A stretch of DNA of 64,000 bases from assembly GCA_004362315.1 (NCBI GenBank), contig SNWL01000010.1, positions 297,491 through 361,490 on the forward strand, in the 5' to 3' direction. Below the pieces are notes generated by a model, which ran no database searches, was not told the origin of the DNA, and worked only from the letters and a program-made list of their open reading frames with translations. Shown in pieces: positions 1 through 8,008 of this stretch. This DNA comes from Mycobacterium sp. BK086. Its GTDB lineage: Bacteria; Actinomycetota; Actinomycetes; Mycobacteriales; Mycobacteriaceae. Position 1 is the stretch's first letter. Each line of letters starts with the position of its first letter. The position numbers were made by a program, and so were the translations under genes.

Positions 1-1172
1 CCGAGGGCGTGAGCCAGAACGGGCGAGTTCGTCGACATCGTCTGTGCGCGAGTCAGGGGTATCACTGAGCCATCAAGTCCGGCAACAAATACCGCGCCGT
101 CGCCGACGTGGATCCCTTCGACCTCGGGCTCGCCGGCACTGCTCGACAATCCGATTACGTCGACCGTGCTTGCCAGCTCACCCGAGCGTTCGTCGCGGCC
201 GACCTGCTGAAGGGTGCTGTGGAGATGCGCGACAAGTTCGGGCAACGGATACGTGGTCAACGCGCCGCCGGTCAATTGATCCCGTAGAACCTGAGCGGTG
301 ACCATTCCGCGGGAATCATCGCCGACCGCGTCGGCGACGACAATTCGGCTGGGCCGCACGGCGTACAGATCGTTGTTGTGTCTGCGGTCACCTGCCGACG
401 TCGCACCGGCGGCCCGGAATCGCACTGTTGACAGCGCATTCGTGCCCGGTGCAAGGGCTGTCGCCGACGCGCCGGATGTCTTGCCTCGCCAGGGTTTCTG
501 AGACTGGTGTACGACCAGATAGGTGGCCGCGCCAAACCGTACGCGGTCTCCCTCGGCAACCAGAGTCGGTGGACCCGCGCGCGGCACAGGACGCTCGTTA
601 ACGAAAGTACCTGAGTTGCTGCCGTTGTCGTGGACGAGCCACCCGGAGATGCCGCGTTCGAGTATCGCGTGGTCGCGGCTGACGGTCGGGTCGCCGACGA
701 CGACATCGCACGAACTGGCACGGCCGACCGTCACGCGTGCGCCTGACAGAGGTATCGGTAGAAAGTAGGTAACGTCCTCTAGCACCAGCGCCAATTCTTG
801 AGCCGGCACGGCCGCGGAGGGTTCGGAGGATCGTGGTGGCACCGCGACGGATGGGACGTGTCCCTGCCGTTGGCCGTCGTGTCCCACGACGTGCGCAGTG
901 CGTCGTTGAGTGTGGATCCTCAGTGGGCCAGGCCATTTTGACACTCCCAGTCGTCTGCCGACTCGACCGCTAAACACGCTTGTTCCGCTTAGCGAACAAC
1001 GGGCCACCCTCGTCGAATGTCCGCGGAACCGCCGACGTCGTATTGCGGCAGCGATGGTGACGACGATGGCGGCCAACAACAGCAGCCCCAGCGCTGGCGT
1101 CCACCACGGCGGCAGCCGCAACCGGCCACTTGGCTGCGTCAGCAGTGCAGCCGCCAATAGAACAAGAGTCAT
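1..1172 (-). CDS. Membrane FHA domain protein with PP2C-like phosphatase domain, C-terminus outside window
   Basis: The minus-strand frame is open from an ATG at 1172 to the window edge (390 codons). A hydrophobic helix at residues 27-43 is followed by a basic RRRR stretch. An FHA domain spans about 130-222, with G150-R151, S165-R166-H168 and VN at 191-192 all present. A PP2C-like region starts near 247: N267-D268 and VVADAVGD near 278-285 match the family's metal-site segments, but the usual DG is DA, so activity may be altered. The ATG has a GGAAG ribosome site 8 bases upstream. The gene lies 68 bp downstream of the DUF4407-kinase gene and is probably co-transcribed, so it may counteract that kinase. 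The C-terminus is not visible. Confidence 0.8.
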   Translation of the reverse strand, partial: MTLVLLAAALLTQPSGRLRLPPWWTPALGLLLLAAIVVTIAAAIRRRRFRGHSTRVARCSLSGTSVFSGRVGRRLGVSKWPGPLRIHTQRRTAHVVGHDGQRQGHVPSVAVPPRSSEPSAAVPAQELALVLEDVTYFLPIPLSGARVTVGRASSCDVVVGDPTVSRDHAILERGISGWLVHDNGSNSGTFVNERPVPRAGPPTLVAEGDRVRFGAATYLVVHQSQKPWRGKTSGASATALAPGTNALSTVRFRAAGATSAGDRRHNNDLYAVRPSRIVVADAVGDDSRGMVTAQVLRDQLTGGALTTYPLPELVAHLHSTLQQVGRDERSGELASTVDVIGLSSSAGEPEVEGIHVGDGAVFVAGLDGSVIPLTRAQTMSTNSPVLAHAL

Positions 1173-1240
1173 GATTAACACTTCCATCGAGAGGTTTGCG
1201 CGATGGGTTGTCCAGGGCGCCGAGCAAGGGTCTGCAGCGG

Positions 1241-3808
1241 TCATAGATCATGCCGCCAAGTGGGCGATTCGGTGTCGATATGTTGCGGTGTAAGAGTCTG
1301 TCCGCCGCCGAGGTGAGGCGCAGGGTCTCCCAGACGATGTGTCGAAGTCTCTGCACCGTCCGGGTAGTGCTGGTCGCCATCCACAGTCCGCGCCAAATCC
1401 GCTTGAGCGCCCAGATTTCCAACTGGTAGATCGCAATATCGGGCATCCAGCAGGACGTCTTTGATCTCGGCCATGTTCAGACGCAGCCGTTCGATGAACG
1501 CGGATGTGTCGCCGGGCCCGGGATTGCGCTGGGGCGGATCAGCGCATAGCCATTGGGAAATGAGACGGTCGAATGTCTCGGGGACGAGGGTGTACTTCGA
1601 CAGCCGAGTCGGAGGGGTATGCGCGACGAACTCGGTCAACGCCTTACCGTTGGGCACATTGCCGTGTTGTTCTAGCCCGATGCGTATCGCCTCGCGGCGG
1701 TGGGGTGCTTCGCCGACGACCATCCAATACCATGTCGCAGCAAAGGCATACAGATCGGCGTGCAAGAGGTAGCTGCCCCACTCTGGCCGTTGGCGTGTTC
1801 GCTGCTCGGGCGGTGAGAAGTAGTTGGTAAAGGTTGGCCGCTCGGTGGCGAGGGCGTCGCGACCGTGGGCAAGCTTGGACAGCCCCCAATCAAAGATTTT
1901 CAAGGTGTGCGCCGCATCGTCGTCGACGCCGATGTTGGTGGGCTTGATATCAAGGTGGGTGCGGGGTTCGGGCAGTGTCCAAGCGGCAACAAGACCATTG
2001 AACACTTGCTCTGCGAGATCGAACGTTTCGCCCAAAGTCAAAAGAGGCAGCTGTTCAATATACGTCTGCAACGTCCATGGGAACATCTTGGTGACCACCA
2101 CAACGTCACGGCCGGAGGTGTTCACGTAGTAGATGTGCGCGTGGTTCTCGTGACCGATGCCGACCGGTATGGCGTGCGCCTCAGCCATCGCGGCACGCAA
2201 CACTGCACCGCCTCTTTCGTTTGCGGCCCAGTAGATCTTGACCGCGAAGTCGAAGTCAAAATCCTCCGCGACGTGGTGTGCCCGAAAGACCGCGGATTCG
2301 TCGGACGTGTGGACGCGCTCATCGAGAAAGTACTGACCGGCCACCACACTGCCGACGTCGACAACGCTGGTCTCAGGTTGAGGAGCGGTGATCGGAAATT
2401 CTTTGTGGGAAACGGATTCGCCAACGTCAGCAGTGCTTGCCGGCGGCGGAGTTGCGAAATCCGGAGGCGGATAGGCGCCCCGGCGCTTCGATAGCTGAGT
2501 GCGTGCCTCGTCCAGATACTCGTCAACCAGCGCGCCCGGATCAGCGTCAGCAGTCATCACCTCTCTGGCCGCGCCGCCGACGGCTGCGAGGGCATGCGAG
2601 GCCAACGCTGCCTTCTCCTCGGCGGCCGCCAGGTCAGTGTTTCTGTGCCACTGGGTGATCAGGGATTTTTGCTCACGAGCCGCAAGCCGGTCTTGTGCAT
2701 CATGTAGCGCTAGGTCGCGGTCGTATTGAATAGACGCGATGGCGCCATAGGTTTGTCGCATGGCCTCCACGCGACCGATGCGTTCATACAGTGTTCGTCC
2801 CGACGTCATTTTCAGCAGCGCTGGCATCAAGTCGACCAGCAGCAACGCCCCGGTTAGAAACCACCGCACAAGCTGCAAGCGCGGGTTGTCGGTCAACACG
2901 TGCTCGAGGGCTTCTTCGCGGATCAGGAGGCCGCCGTCGTCGCGGATAGTCGCAGCTCTGCGGTCAATCTCGCCGGCGATCAACCGACTTAGCTCGGCCT
3001 GGTCCTGCGCGTGCTTCGTGATCGCCGCGGCCAGTATCCCATCAGCGTCGATACGCGCATCGCGCTTTCGGTTGTAAATCCCTTGGGCTGTATAAGCTTC
3101 CGGACCGTTGCCGACATCACCCGTTCCGCCGGTGCCATGTAGCTCGGCCTGCCAATCCCCATATGCATTGCTCTCCGCGACGGAGGAATCCTTCTGGTTG
3201 ATTTGCGCGGCGGTAAGTGCAGCTTCGATCGCCATGCTCTGCTGCACAAACGAAGCCTCTTGAGGCACAGTATCGTTGAGCTGTTTGATTTGGCCGCTAT
3301 GGATCTTATCGATCTCGTCGGCGATATCGTCGCGAAAGATACCGAGGATGATCGGCTCGGCAATCAACAGCCCGATTACACCCGCCAACAGCAGTCGGCC
3401 GCCGAAGTAGCCTATCTTGTTCCACCAATGTCGCGGGCGTTCACCGGGTTCGAGATTCCCGTAGTCGATCGTGGCGGTGATCCACCGATCAATCATGAAC
3501 ACCACGAGCCCCCACGTGGAGCCCACGGCGACGAAATACGCGCGGAAGCCACCGAGCACGGTGGACAACAGCAGTACCATTGCCGCCGCGCCGGCGAGCG
3601 CGGTCAGGCACACGATCCCGCCAGCACACGTTAGCCGGGCTCGTTCAGCCCGATTGGTGATCCAGCCGAACTCAGCACCGGCAGCCCATAGGAGAGGGCT
3701 CCTCCAGGTCGGTGTCGGCTTCACTGCCGCGGCATGCCCCGAAGGTCCGCGCGCGTCCACCGGCCACGCTTCCCCGGCTGATTGCGGAAGGTCGCGAACT
3801 TCATCCAC
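1241..3808 (-). CDS. DUF4407 membrane protein fused to a Ser/Thr protein kinase domain
   Basis: The 855-residue protein has two architectures joined. The N-terminal half resembles DUF4407: hydrophobic segments near 62-85, 92-110, 136-157 and 312-335, with a charged helical region between and after them. A linker near 445-485 leads to a kinase domain (about 487-790) with the AVK lysine at 524, HLDIKPTN at 618-625 (catalytic Asp620, Lys622, Asn625), DWG at 640-642 in place of DFG, and SPPEQ in place of APE. The key catalytic residues are kept, so activity is likely. The DUF4407 part may sense or anchor at the membrane, which is inference. FHA genes lie on both sides, giving likely phosphothreonine readers. 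Confidence 0.85.
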   Translation of the reverse strand: MDEVRDLPQSAGEAWPVDARGPSGHAAAVKPTPTWRSPLLWAAGAEFGWITNRAERARLTCAGGIVCLTALAGAAAMVLLLSTVLGGFRAYFVAVGSTWGLVVFMIDRWITATIDYGNLEPGERPRHWWNKIGYFGGRLLLAGVIGLLIAEPIILGIFRDDIADEIDKIHSGQIKQLNDTVPQEASFVQQSMAIEAALTAAQINQKDSSVAESNAYGDWQAELHGTGGTGDVGNGPEAYTAQGIYNRKRDARIDADGILAAAITKHAQDQAELSRLIAGEIDRRAATIRDDGGLLIREEALEHVLTDNPRLQLVRWFLTGALLLVDLMPALLKMTSGRTLYERIGRVEAMRQTYGAIASIQYDRDLALHDAQDRLAAREQKSLITQWHRNTDLAAAEEKAALASHALAAVGGAAREVMTADADPGALVDEYLDEARTQLSKRRGAYPPPDFATPPPASTADVGESVSHKEFPITAPQPETSVVDVGSVVAGQYFLDERVHTSDESAVFRAHHVAEDFDFDFAVKIYWAANERGGAVLRAAMAEAHAIPVGIGHENHAHIYYVNTSGRDVVVVTKMFPWTLQTYIEQLPLLTLGETFDLAEQVFNGLVAAWTLPEPRTHLDIKPTNIGVDDDAAHTLKIFDWGLSKLAHGRDALATERPTFTNYFSPPEQRTRQRPEWGSYLLHADLYAFAATWYWMVVGEAPHRREAIRIGLEQHGNVPNGKALTEFVAHTPPTRLSKYTLVPETFDRLISQWLCADPPQRNPGPGDTSAFIERLRLNMAEIKDVLLDARYCDLPVGNLGAQADLARTVDGDQHYPDGAETSTHRLGDPAPHLGGGQTLTPQHIDTESPTWRHDL

Positions 3809-4034
3809 CGCGTAGCTCCCCGACGGTCGGTGATGCCCTCATCTCGATTGCCGCCTGACCGCCGATGACGAGCATCTGTTCTGACACCGTTCGGCCCGTA
3901 CCGCGGCCTATGGCAGCTGTCGATGGGCGGCGACACGCAGCACCATGGCGCATTGTGACTCCGAGCTGCGCGAGACTATCGATGATTTTCACCGTTGACC
4001 CTTCCGTCGATGTGACCCCCAAGTTTGACAGCAA
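3801..4034 (-). CDS. Small hypothetical protein between FHA and kinase genes
   Basis: The ORF encodes 77 residues with no family I recognise. It starts 64 bp after the FHA gene ends, and its stop overlaps the kinase start by 8 bp, which would suit translational coupling inside this operon. Third codon positions are GC-biased but less strongly than in the neighbours. It could be a real small regulator or just an open leader between two genes. I see no signal peptide or membrane segment. Confidence 0.35.
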   Translation of the reverse strand: MLSNLGVTSTEGSTVKIIDSLAQLGVTMRHGAACRRPSTAAIGRGTGRTVSEQMLVIGGQAAIEMRASPTVGELRGG

Positions 4035-4098
4035 TTCCGCGCAGGTCGCCGGGGAAATCAGTGCTCAATATTCAGAATGCGTATACCGTCCCGAACCG

Positions 4099-5016
4099 CT
4101 ACCCTTCGGCTCCTTTGCCGGTGTGGATCACTGACCGTAATGCCGTCGAGTGGCGTCCCCAGGCCACCACGTCCCCGTCGTGCAGCTGCCGCCAGCCGCT
4201 CACGGCCACGCCGTTGACGGCACAACCGTTGGCGCTGCGGTCCGCTATCCACCAAGCGCCACCGTCATTCCGAACTACGGCGTGGACACGCGACATCCAG
4301 GGATCGAGGGCAATCTGTACGTCAGCGTGTCGGGAACGGCCGATTGTGGCTGACGGCGCGACGACGCGGTGGACTCGACCGTCGGTTGCCAATTCAAGGT
4401 ACTTTCCATGGCCACGGCCGGCGCTGATTGAGATGGATGTGTTGCTAGTGGAGTGTCCGTCGTCACGGCGCGTCGACGGCACGAATGCCCGGCCGGGGAC
4501 GGCTGGAGCGACCGCCTGCACCCAGCAGGTGCCACGACGCTGCCGGGGAGTCGACTCGATCAGGATCGATGGGGATCCAGAGAAATCCTGTACCGCAGCG
4601 AAGCGACGGATGGTTTCGAGGTACTGGTCGGTGAGATACTCCATGATGGCGTCAGTGCCGTAGTGCGCCACTAAGGCGCCGTGGTCGTCATCGTTGAGTC
4701 TGACCCGCACGATGCCGGGAGCGTGTGACCACCACTGCTCATGTCGGATCACGCCCGGCAGAGCCTCGACAGCCCGATCGACAACCGTCAGTGGGTCTTT
4801 CACCGGGCGCCAGGTCCGCTGTACGCGCACAGCGCTTACCAAGGCGGCCAGTACTGCGCCAAATGCAGCGACTACAAGCGTCGCAACTACGATATCGCGT
4901 GCTGATACCTCGACCAGGATCCACAGCACACCGACAGCACTGAGCACGACCCGCGTCGGGCCTGGCCGATTGCGGAAACCGTTGTGCGGCCACAGCCGGA
5001 AGCGTGAAAGCGTCAT
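4099..5016 (-). CDS. Membrane-anchored FHA domain protein
   Basis: The 305-residue protein has two adjacent hydrophobic segments (about 21-38 and 41-63), a middle region without recognised motifs, and a C-terminal FHA domain (about 207-296). The FHA signature is complete: G226-R227-S228, S242-R243-H245 and N263/N268 with the NG turn. It should bind phosphothreonine peptides at the membrane. I chose the ATG at 5016, preceded by GAGGGG. The frame stays open to 5187, but that extension reads into sequence that looks like degraded mobile DNA. It is first in the minus-strand order FHA, small ORF, DUF4407-kinase, FHA-PP2C, so it is a candidate docking partner or substrate of the kinase. Confidence 0.8.
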   Translation of the reverse strand: MTLSRFRLWPHNGFRNRPGPTRVVLSAVGVLWILVEVSARDIVVATLVVAAFGAVLAALVSAVRVQRTWRPVKDPLTVVDRAVEALPGVIRHEQWWSHAPGIVRVRLNDDDHGALVAHYGTDAIMEYLTDQYLETIRRFAAVQDFSGSPSILIESTPRQRRGTCWVQAVAPAVPGRAFVPSTRRDDGHSTSNTSISISAGRGHGKYLELATDGRVHRVVAPSATIGRSRHADVQIALDPWMSRVHAVVRNDGGAWWIADRSANGCAVNGVAVSGWRQLHDGDVVAWGRHSTALRSVIHTGKGAEG

Positions 5017-5246
5017 AGGCCCCTCTGAGTGTGCGCGAATGTAGTTCCAGGCAAGCAGCAAATTTCTTCGAGTACTAGGGCAGGCGTCGCTCAAAATTGA
5101 GCTTGCCTGTTCCACGGCACGGGGGCGATCCGACGGTTTGGCGCAGCGGTCGTGTGGATCGATCGCTCGGCTGAATTCCCTGGACACGTGAGCCGACGGC
5201 TCCTAGGCAAGCTTTTACATCGCCGTGGCGCCCCCTCGCACGCCCG

Positions 5247-5360
5247 GGACTGAGCCGCCAACGTCTGGGCCCGCCAGCCGTCGACCACCGCAGTGAACAC
5301 CGTCTCGTCGGCCGGCAGCAACGAGACGTCGTCGCGACGCAGAATCTGCCGGAAGTTCAT
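5247..5360 (-). pseudogene. Possible tyrosine-recombinase N-terminal fragment
   Basis: The frame starting at 5360 gives a short segment with ETVFTAVVDGWRAQTLAAQS, which resembles the N-terminal stretch of actinobacterial site-specific integrases (xFxAMVDGWRAQQLAR type). After this the similarity is lost and no catalytic domain follows. I read it as a decayed integrase remnant at the edge of the accessory block. The assignment rests on one short motif recalled from the family and could be chance. Confidence 0.3.
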
Positions 5361-6178
5361 CAGCCATCCCGGGTCCTAACAGCGAGCCCAGCGGTCATCG
5401 AGGACCGTGATCGCCGAGCGGACTCGACTACGAAAGACCCAGCGGTGCATTATAATTCGTCACAGTGACGTATCGATGCCATAGCACCGGATGGGTTCCG
5501 GTCGCTGAATCGGCGCCTCGGAGCTATCGGGTCGGGACTGCAACCACACGGACGCCGACGCGACGTCGCAGGTCCATCGTGCTCAAGCCCCGGCGATACC
5601 TCGACGGCTATCCAGGCCGGACCACCGCATAATCGGGGCGGCCGGCATACCGCCTGAATTGGTCGAGTAACCAAGGACTGCAGGGGATTTCATAGGATAC
5701 AAATGGCACTGGTTATTACCGATAACATATCTTATGTCAGGTAAGCGTGAGAGATGCTGTACCCCCGGGTATTTCTCGTCACCATCATCAATTGCAGTAT
5801 CCCCCTCGACCACGCGCACTGCAGCAGTTGGTTAGAATTGAATGAGACGACGCGCCCCCGGCTGCAGGGTGACGGCTGTCTCTCCGGAGAAGGCGATACC
5901 GCGCGAAGGCTGCCTTAGGTGGCTGTCTTGTGCTGAAACGCAGAATAATTCGCGTGCGGAGGGTGAGGTTGCGTCGGCTATGCGCCACCGTCAACAATGC
6001 AATGCGCTCTGCTGCAACGGTATTGCCAGATAGACAGAATCGCAAGGGCTCGTAACCCCGAGGCGCGCGCCTCGGGGTTACGCTCAAGTTTGGTCGATTC
6101 TTTGATCGTCTGAGTACATCTGGCGAGGACAACTTCTTCGTCGGACCTATTTGGAGGGTCCTTCCGAGAGAGATCATC
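5361..6178. other. Intergenic stretch without a recognisable gene
   Basis: I find no convincing gene in this stretch. Base composition around 5690-5760 is visibly more AT-rich than the flanks. The only strong structural element is the perfect palindrome at 6051-6082. Confidence 0.6.
6051..6082. repeat. Perfect 32-bp palindrome with no spacer
   Basis: The left arm CGTAACCCCGAGGCGC is followed immediately by its exact reverse complement GCGCCTCGGGGTTACG. It could fold as a strong hairpin or serve as a dimeric protein site. No T-run follows, so a classic intrinsic terminator is less likely. Confidence 0.85.
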
Positions 6179-6514
6179 TTGTCCCTAAGCGACGCACTGG
6201 GCGAGGCCATCCTGTTGAATGATCCAGCGACACTTCAGGAAAAGGCCGAAGTGGTCGCCATGGCCAAGTATCACACCACCGCTCTGATTGGGATCTTGCG
6301 CTCACATCTAGGCGCTCAGCACGACCGTGAAACGTACAAGCGACGCCTGATCTATGTGATGGTTTCAACAAGCGTATGTCCTGTCGACAAGCCTTTCTCC
6401 CGGCACGTCGACCGTAAAGGGACCCGGTCGACGTCGCGCAACCTCATCCTCGGACCCGAGGGAGCATGTCAGGGCTGCCGATTTGACCGAATTGTCGGGA
6501 CAACAACGGTTTAG
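6179..6514 (+). CDS. Hypothetical protein, possibly a 5'-truncated accessory gene
   Basis: The 111-residue frame starts at a TTG. It stays open upstream into the palindrome region without an ATG, which suggests the true 5' end has been lost or moved. The N-terminal half is helical and hydrophobic in places. The C-terminal part carries CPVDKPFSR and later CQGC, perhaps remnants of a zinc-ribbon. Codon choice is less GC-rich than in neighbouring genes. Its 3' part overlaps one copy of a degenerate repeat found again at 7861-7930. I do not recognise a family. Confidence 0.4.
   Translation: MSLSDALGEAILLNDPATLQEKAEVVAMAKYHTTALIGILRSHLGAQHDRETYKRRLIYVMVSTSVCPVDKPFSRHVDRKGTRSTSRNLILGPEGACQGCRFDRIVGTTTV
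6361..6430 (+). repeat. Copy 1 of a degenerate ~70-bp direct repeat
   Basis: This copy shares CGACAAGCCT, a CCCGGC core and ACCCGGTC with the copy at 7861-7930, at roughly three quarters identity by eye. In one frame both copies encode a DKP(F/L)(S/P)R segment. Confidence 0.6.
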
Positions 6515-6602
6515 GACGGGCACGTCCATCGTCAGGGCTGACCGTGGCGGGTGCTACAGCGCTGCGCCGCCCAGCGATGATAGGCGCCCTTGGTTGGTGG
6601 GG

Positions 6603-7718
6603 TCAGTCGTGCGGGTCGGTTGGCGGCTGGGGTTGGACGCGGTAGGTGCCGATGTTGGTGCCGTTGGCTGCGTTGCCTCGCGGATATGGTTTGACCCGGA
6701 TTTCCTTGCCGGACCGATCGTGGCGGACGTGTCCTCGAACGTTGTGCAACGGCATTGCCTTGTGGTCCTCGGCGCGGTGCGTCGGTGACGTCGTGGCTGT
6801 GACGTCGATGAGGACGGTGCGTTCGTCGGTGCGTGGTGCGGCCGGCACGCGGTACTGACCGGGCCTGACTTCCTCCCGCATAGTATGCGGTTGGTTGAGG
6901 TAGGCCAGGATGTCGTAGAGCTGCGTAAAGGCGGCCTGCTGGTGAGAGAGTCGACGGGACCAGAGCTGGTCGGCGAACTCCTCGCGGCCAATGAAAATCC
7001 CTGTGGCATCCAACATTACCATGTCGGGCTGGTCGTAGAAGGTGATCTTCTTCTTATCTGAGATGACCAGCGATACCGCCAGGCGGTGGCTCGCCGTGCG
7101 AGTGATGTGCGCCCCGACCCGGTAATGCGGGGTGCGCCACTCGATCCACGTATTGTCGAATGGTGGGAGCAACACCGCGCGTACGGGGCGCGGGGCAACG
7201 TCGCCTTCGACGGTGAACGGGGTGGCGGACAAAAAGGTTGACCGCAGTCCGGCCAGGCGTTGGATGGTCGCGGTCTCGGAGCCTTCGCGGGGTGTGAACT
7301 TGGGCGCTAGTTTGGCGGGCTTGGTGCCGGCTTCGACGATAGCGAGGACCGGAAATAGGTCCGGATCCGTTTGGGTGGTAGATGGTTGGAGATGCGGTGT
7401 CGCTACGACTGTCGGGGTGGGTCGGGTCTCGGCAGGGCGGGCTTCGGGTAGCCGACCTGCGTGGACTCGATCGTGCAGGTGTTTGGCCTGCGAGTGCAGG
7501 TCCCGGTCTAATCTGCTGGTCAGTTCGGTGGGGCGCAGCTCGTCGAGCATGGCGTCCAGGCGCCTGGCATATTCGTTGGACAGGCGACCACCGCGGTCGA
7601 CGATGGCGCGCATCCCGTCGAGCGAAATTTTCAATTGCTCGTGGCGGGTCATGAGGACGAGGTGCCGCGTCGGCTGGTGTGGGCGTCGGGGCGATTTCCT
7701 CGCGTCGGCGTCCGCCAT
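6603..7718 (-). CDS. Hypothetical accessory protein with C-terminal H-x-VRGH motif
   Basis: The protein has 371 residues from the ATG at 7718, chosen because AGGAGGG lies 9 bases upstream. An ATG at 7742 is possible but lacks such a site. The N-terminus is basic, a Pro/Thr-rich linker lies near 95-120, and the C-terminus contains HNVRGHVRHD followed by GKEIRVKPYPRG. This H-VRGH ... GK ... RG arrangement recurs in actinobacterial phage and plasmid proteins of unknown role. The gene is bracketed by two degenerate direct repeats and sits 290 bp from the protease gene on the same strand, so it may belong to the same accessory block. No enzymatic motif is evident. Confidence 0.65.
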   Translation of the reverse strand: MADADARKSPRRPHQPTRHLVLMTRHEQLKISLDGMRAIVDRGGRLSNEYARRLDAMLDELRPTELTSRLDRDLHSQAKHLHDRVHAGRLPEARPAETRPTPTVVATPHLQPSTTQTDPDLFPVLAIVEAGTKPAKLAPKFTPREGSETATIQRLAGLRSTFLSATPFTVEGDVAPRPVRAVLLPPFDNTWIEWRTPHYRVGAHITRTASHRLAVSLVISDKKKITFYDQPDMVMLDATGIFIGREEFADQLWSRRLSHQQAAFTQLYDILAYLNQPHTMREEVRPGQYRVPAAPRTDERTVLIDVTATTSPTHRAEDHKAMPLHNVRGHVRHDRSGKEIRVKPYPRGNAANGTNIGTYRVQPQPPTDPHD

Positions 7719-7860
7719 CACTCGGATCCCTCCTGGCGGCACCCGGCGTGCGGCCCGCTCACAGTTTACGAGCCGGTGACCGGCCCATGGCTACCGTCGA
7801 ACAAGAAAACTATTGTGAAGGCGCAGCAGGGTGTCGATCGCTCGCGCAGCGCGTTCTGCT

Positions 7861-7930
7861 GAGTTTCAGCAAGTACGTCCTAGCGACAAGCCTCTCCCCC
7901 GGCGTCTCGGACCGCACAGGGGACCCGGTC
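7861..7930 (+). repeat. Copy 2 of the degenerate ~70-bp direct repeat
   Basis: This copy lies in the 290-bp gap between the hypothetical gene ending its 5' side at 7718 and the protease gene ending at 8009. It has the same orientation as the copy at 6361-6430, about 1.5 kb away. Confidence 0.6.
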
Positions 7931-8008
7931 CGCATCAGCATCGCTTAGCTGGTCGCGCCGTCGCCGCACCGCAGCGGTTCGACACTGTGCGAGCCAGATT
8001 CGGTTCCA

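Noticed and set aside
272-936. Two minus-strand frames of 149 and 112 residues at the left edge
   Set aside because: They overlap the FHA-PP2C frame in other phases. The FHA motif (GR, SRxH, N, VN) is found only in the frame starting at 1172.
1865-2494. 209-residue plus-strand frame inside the kinase gene
   Set aside because: It mirrors the kinase codons in the opposite strand. Kinase motifs are clear on the minus strand.
5017-5187. Longer start for the FHA protein at 5187
   Set aside because: The extra 57 residues read into sequence resembling decayed mobile DNA, and the ATG at 5016 has a GAGGGG site.
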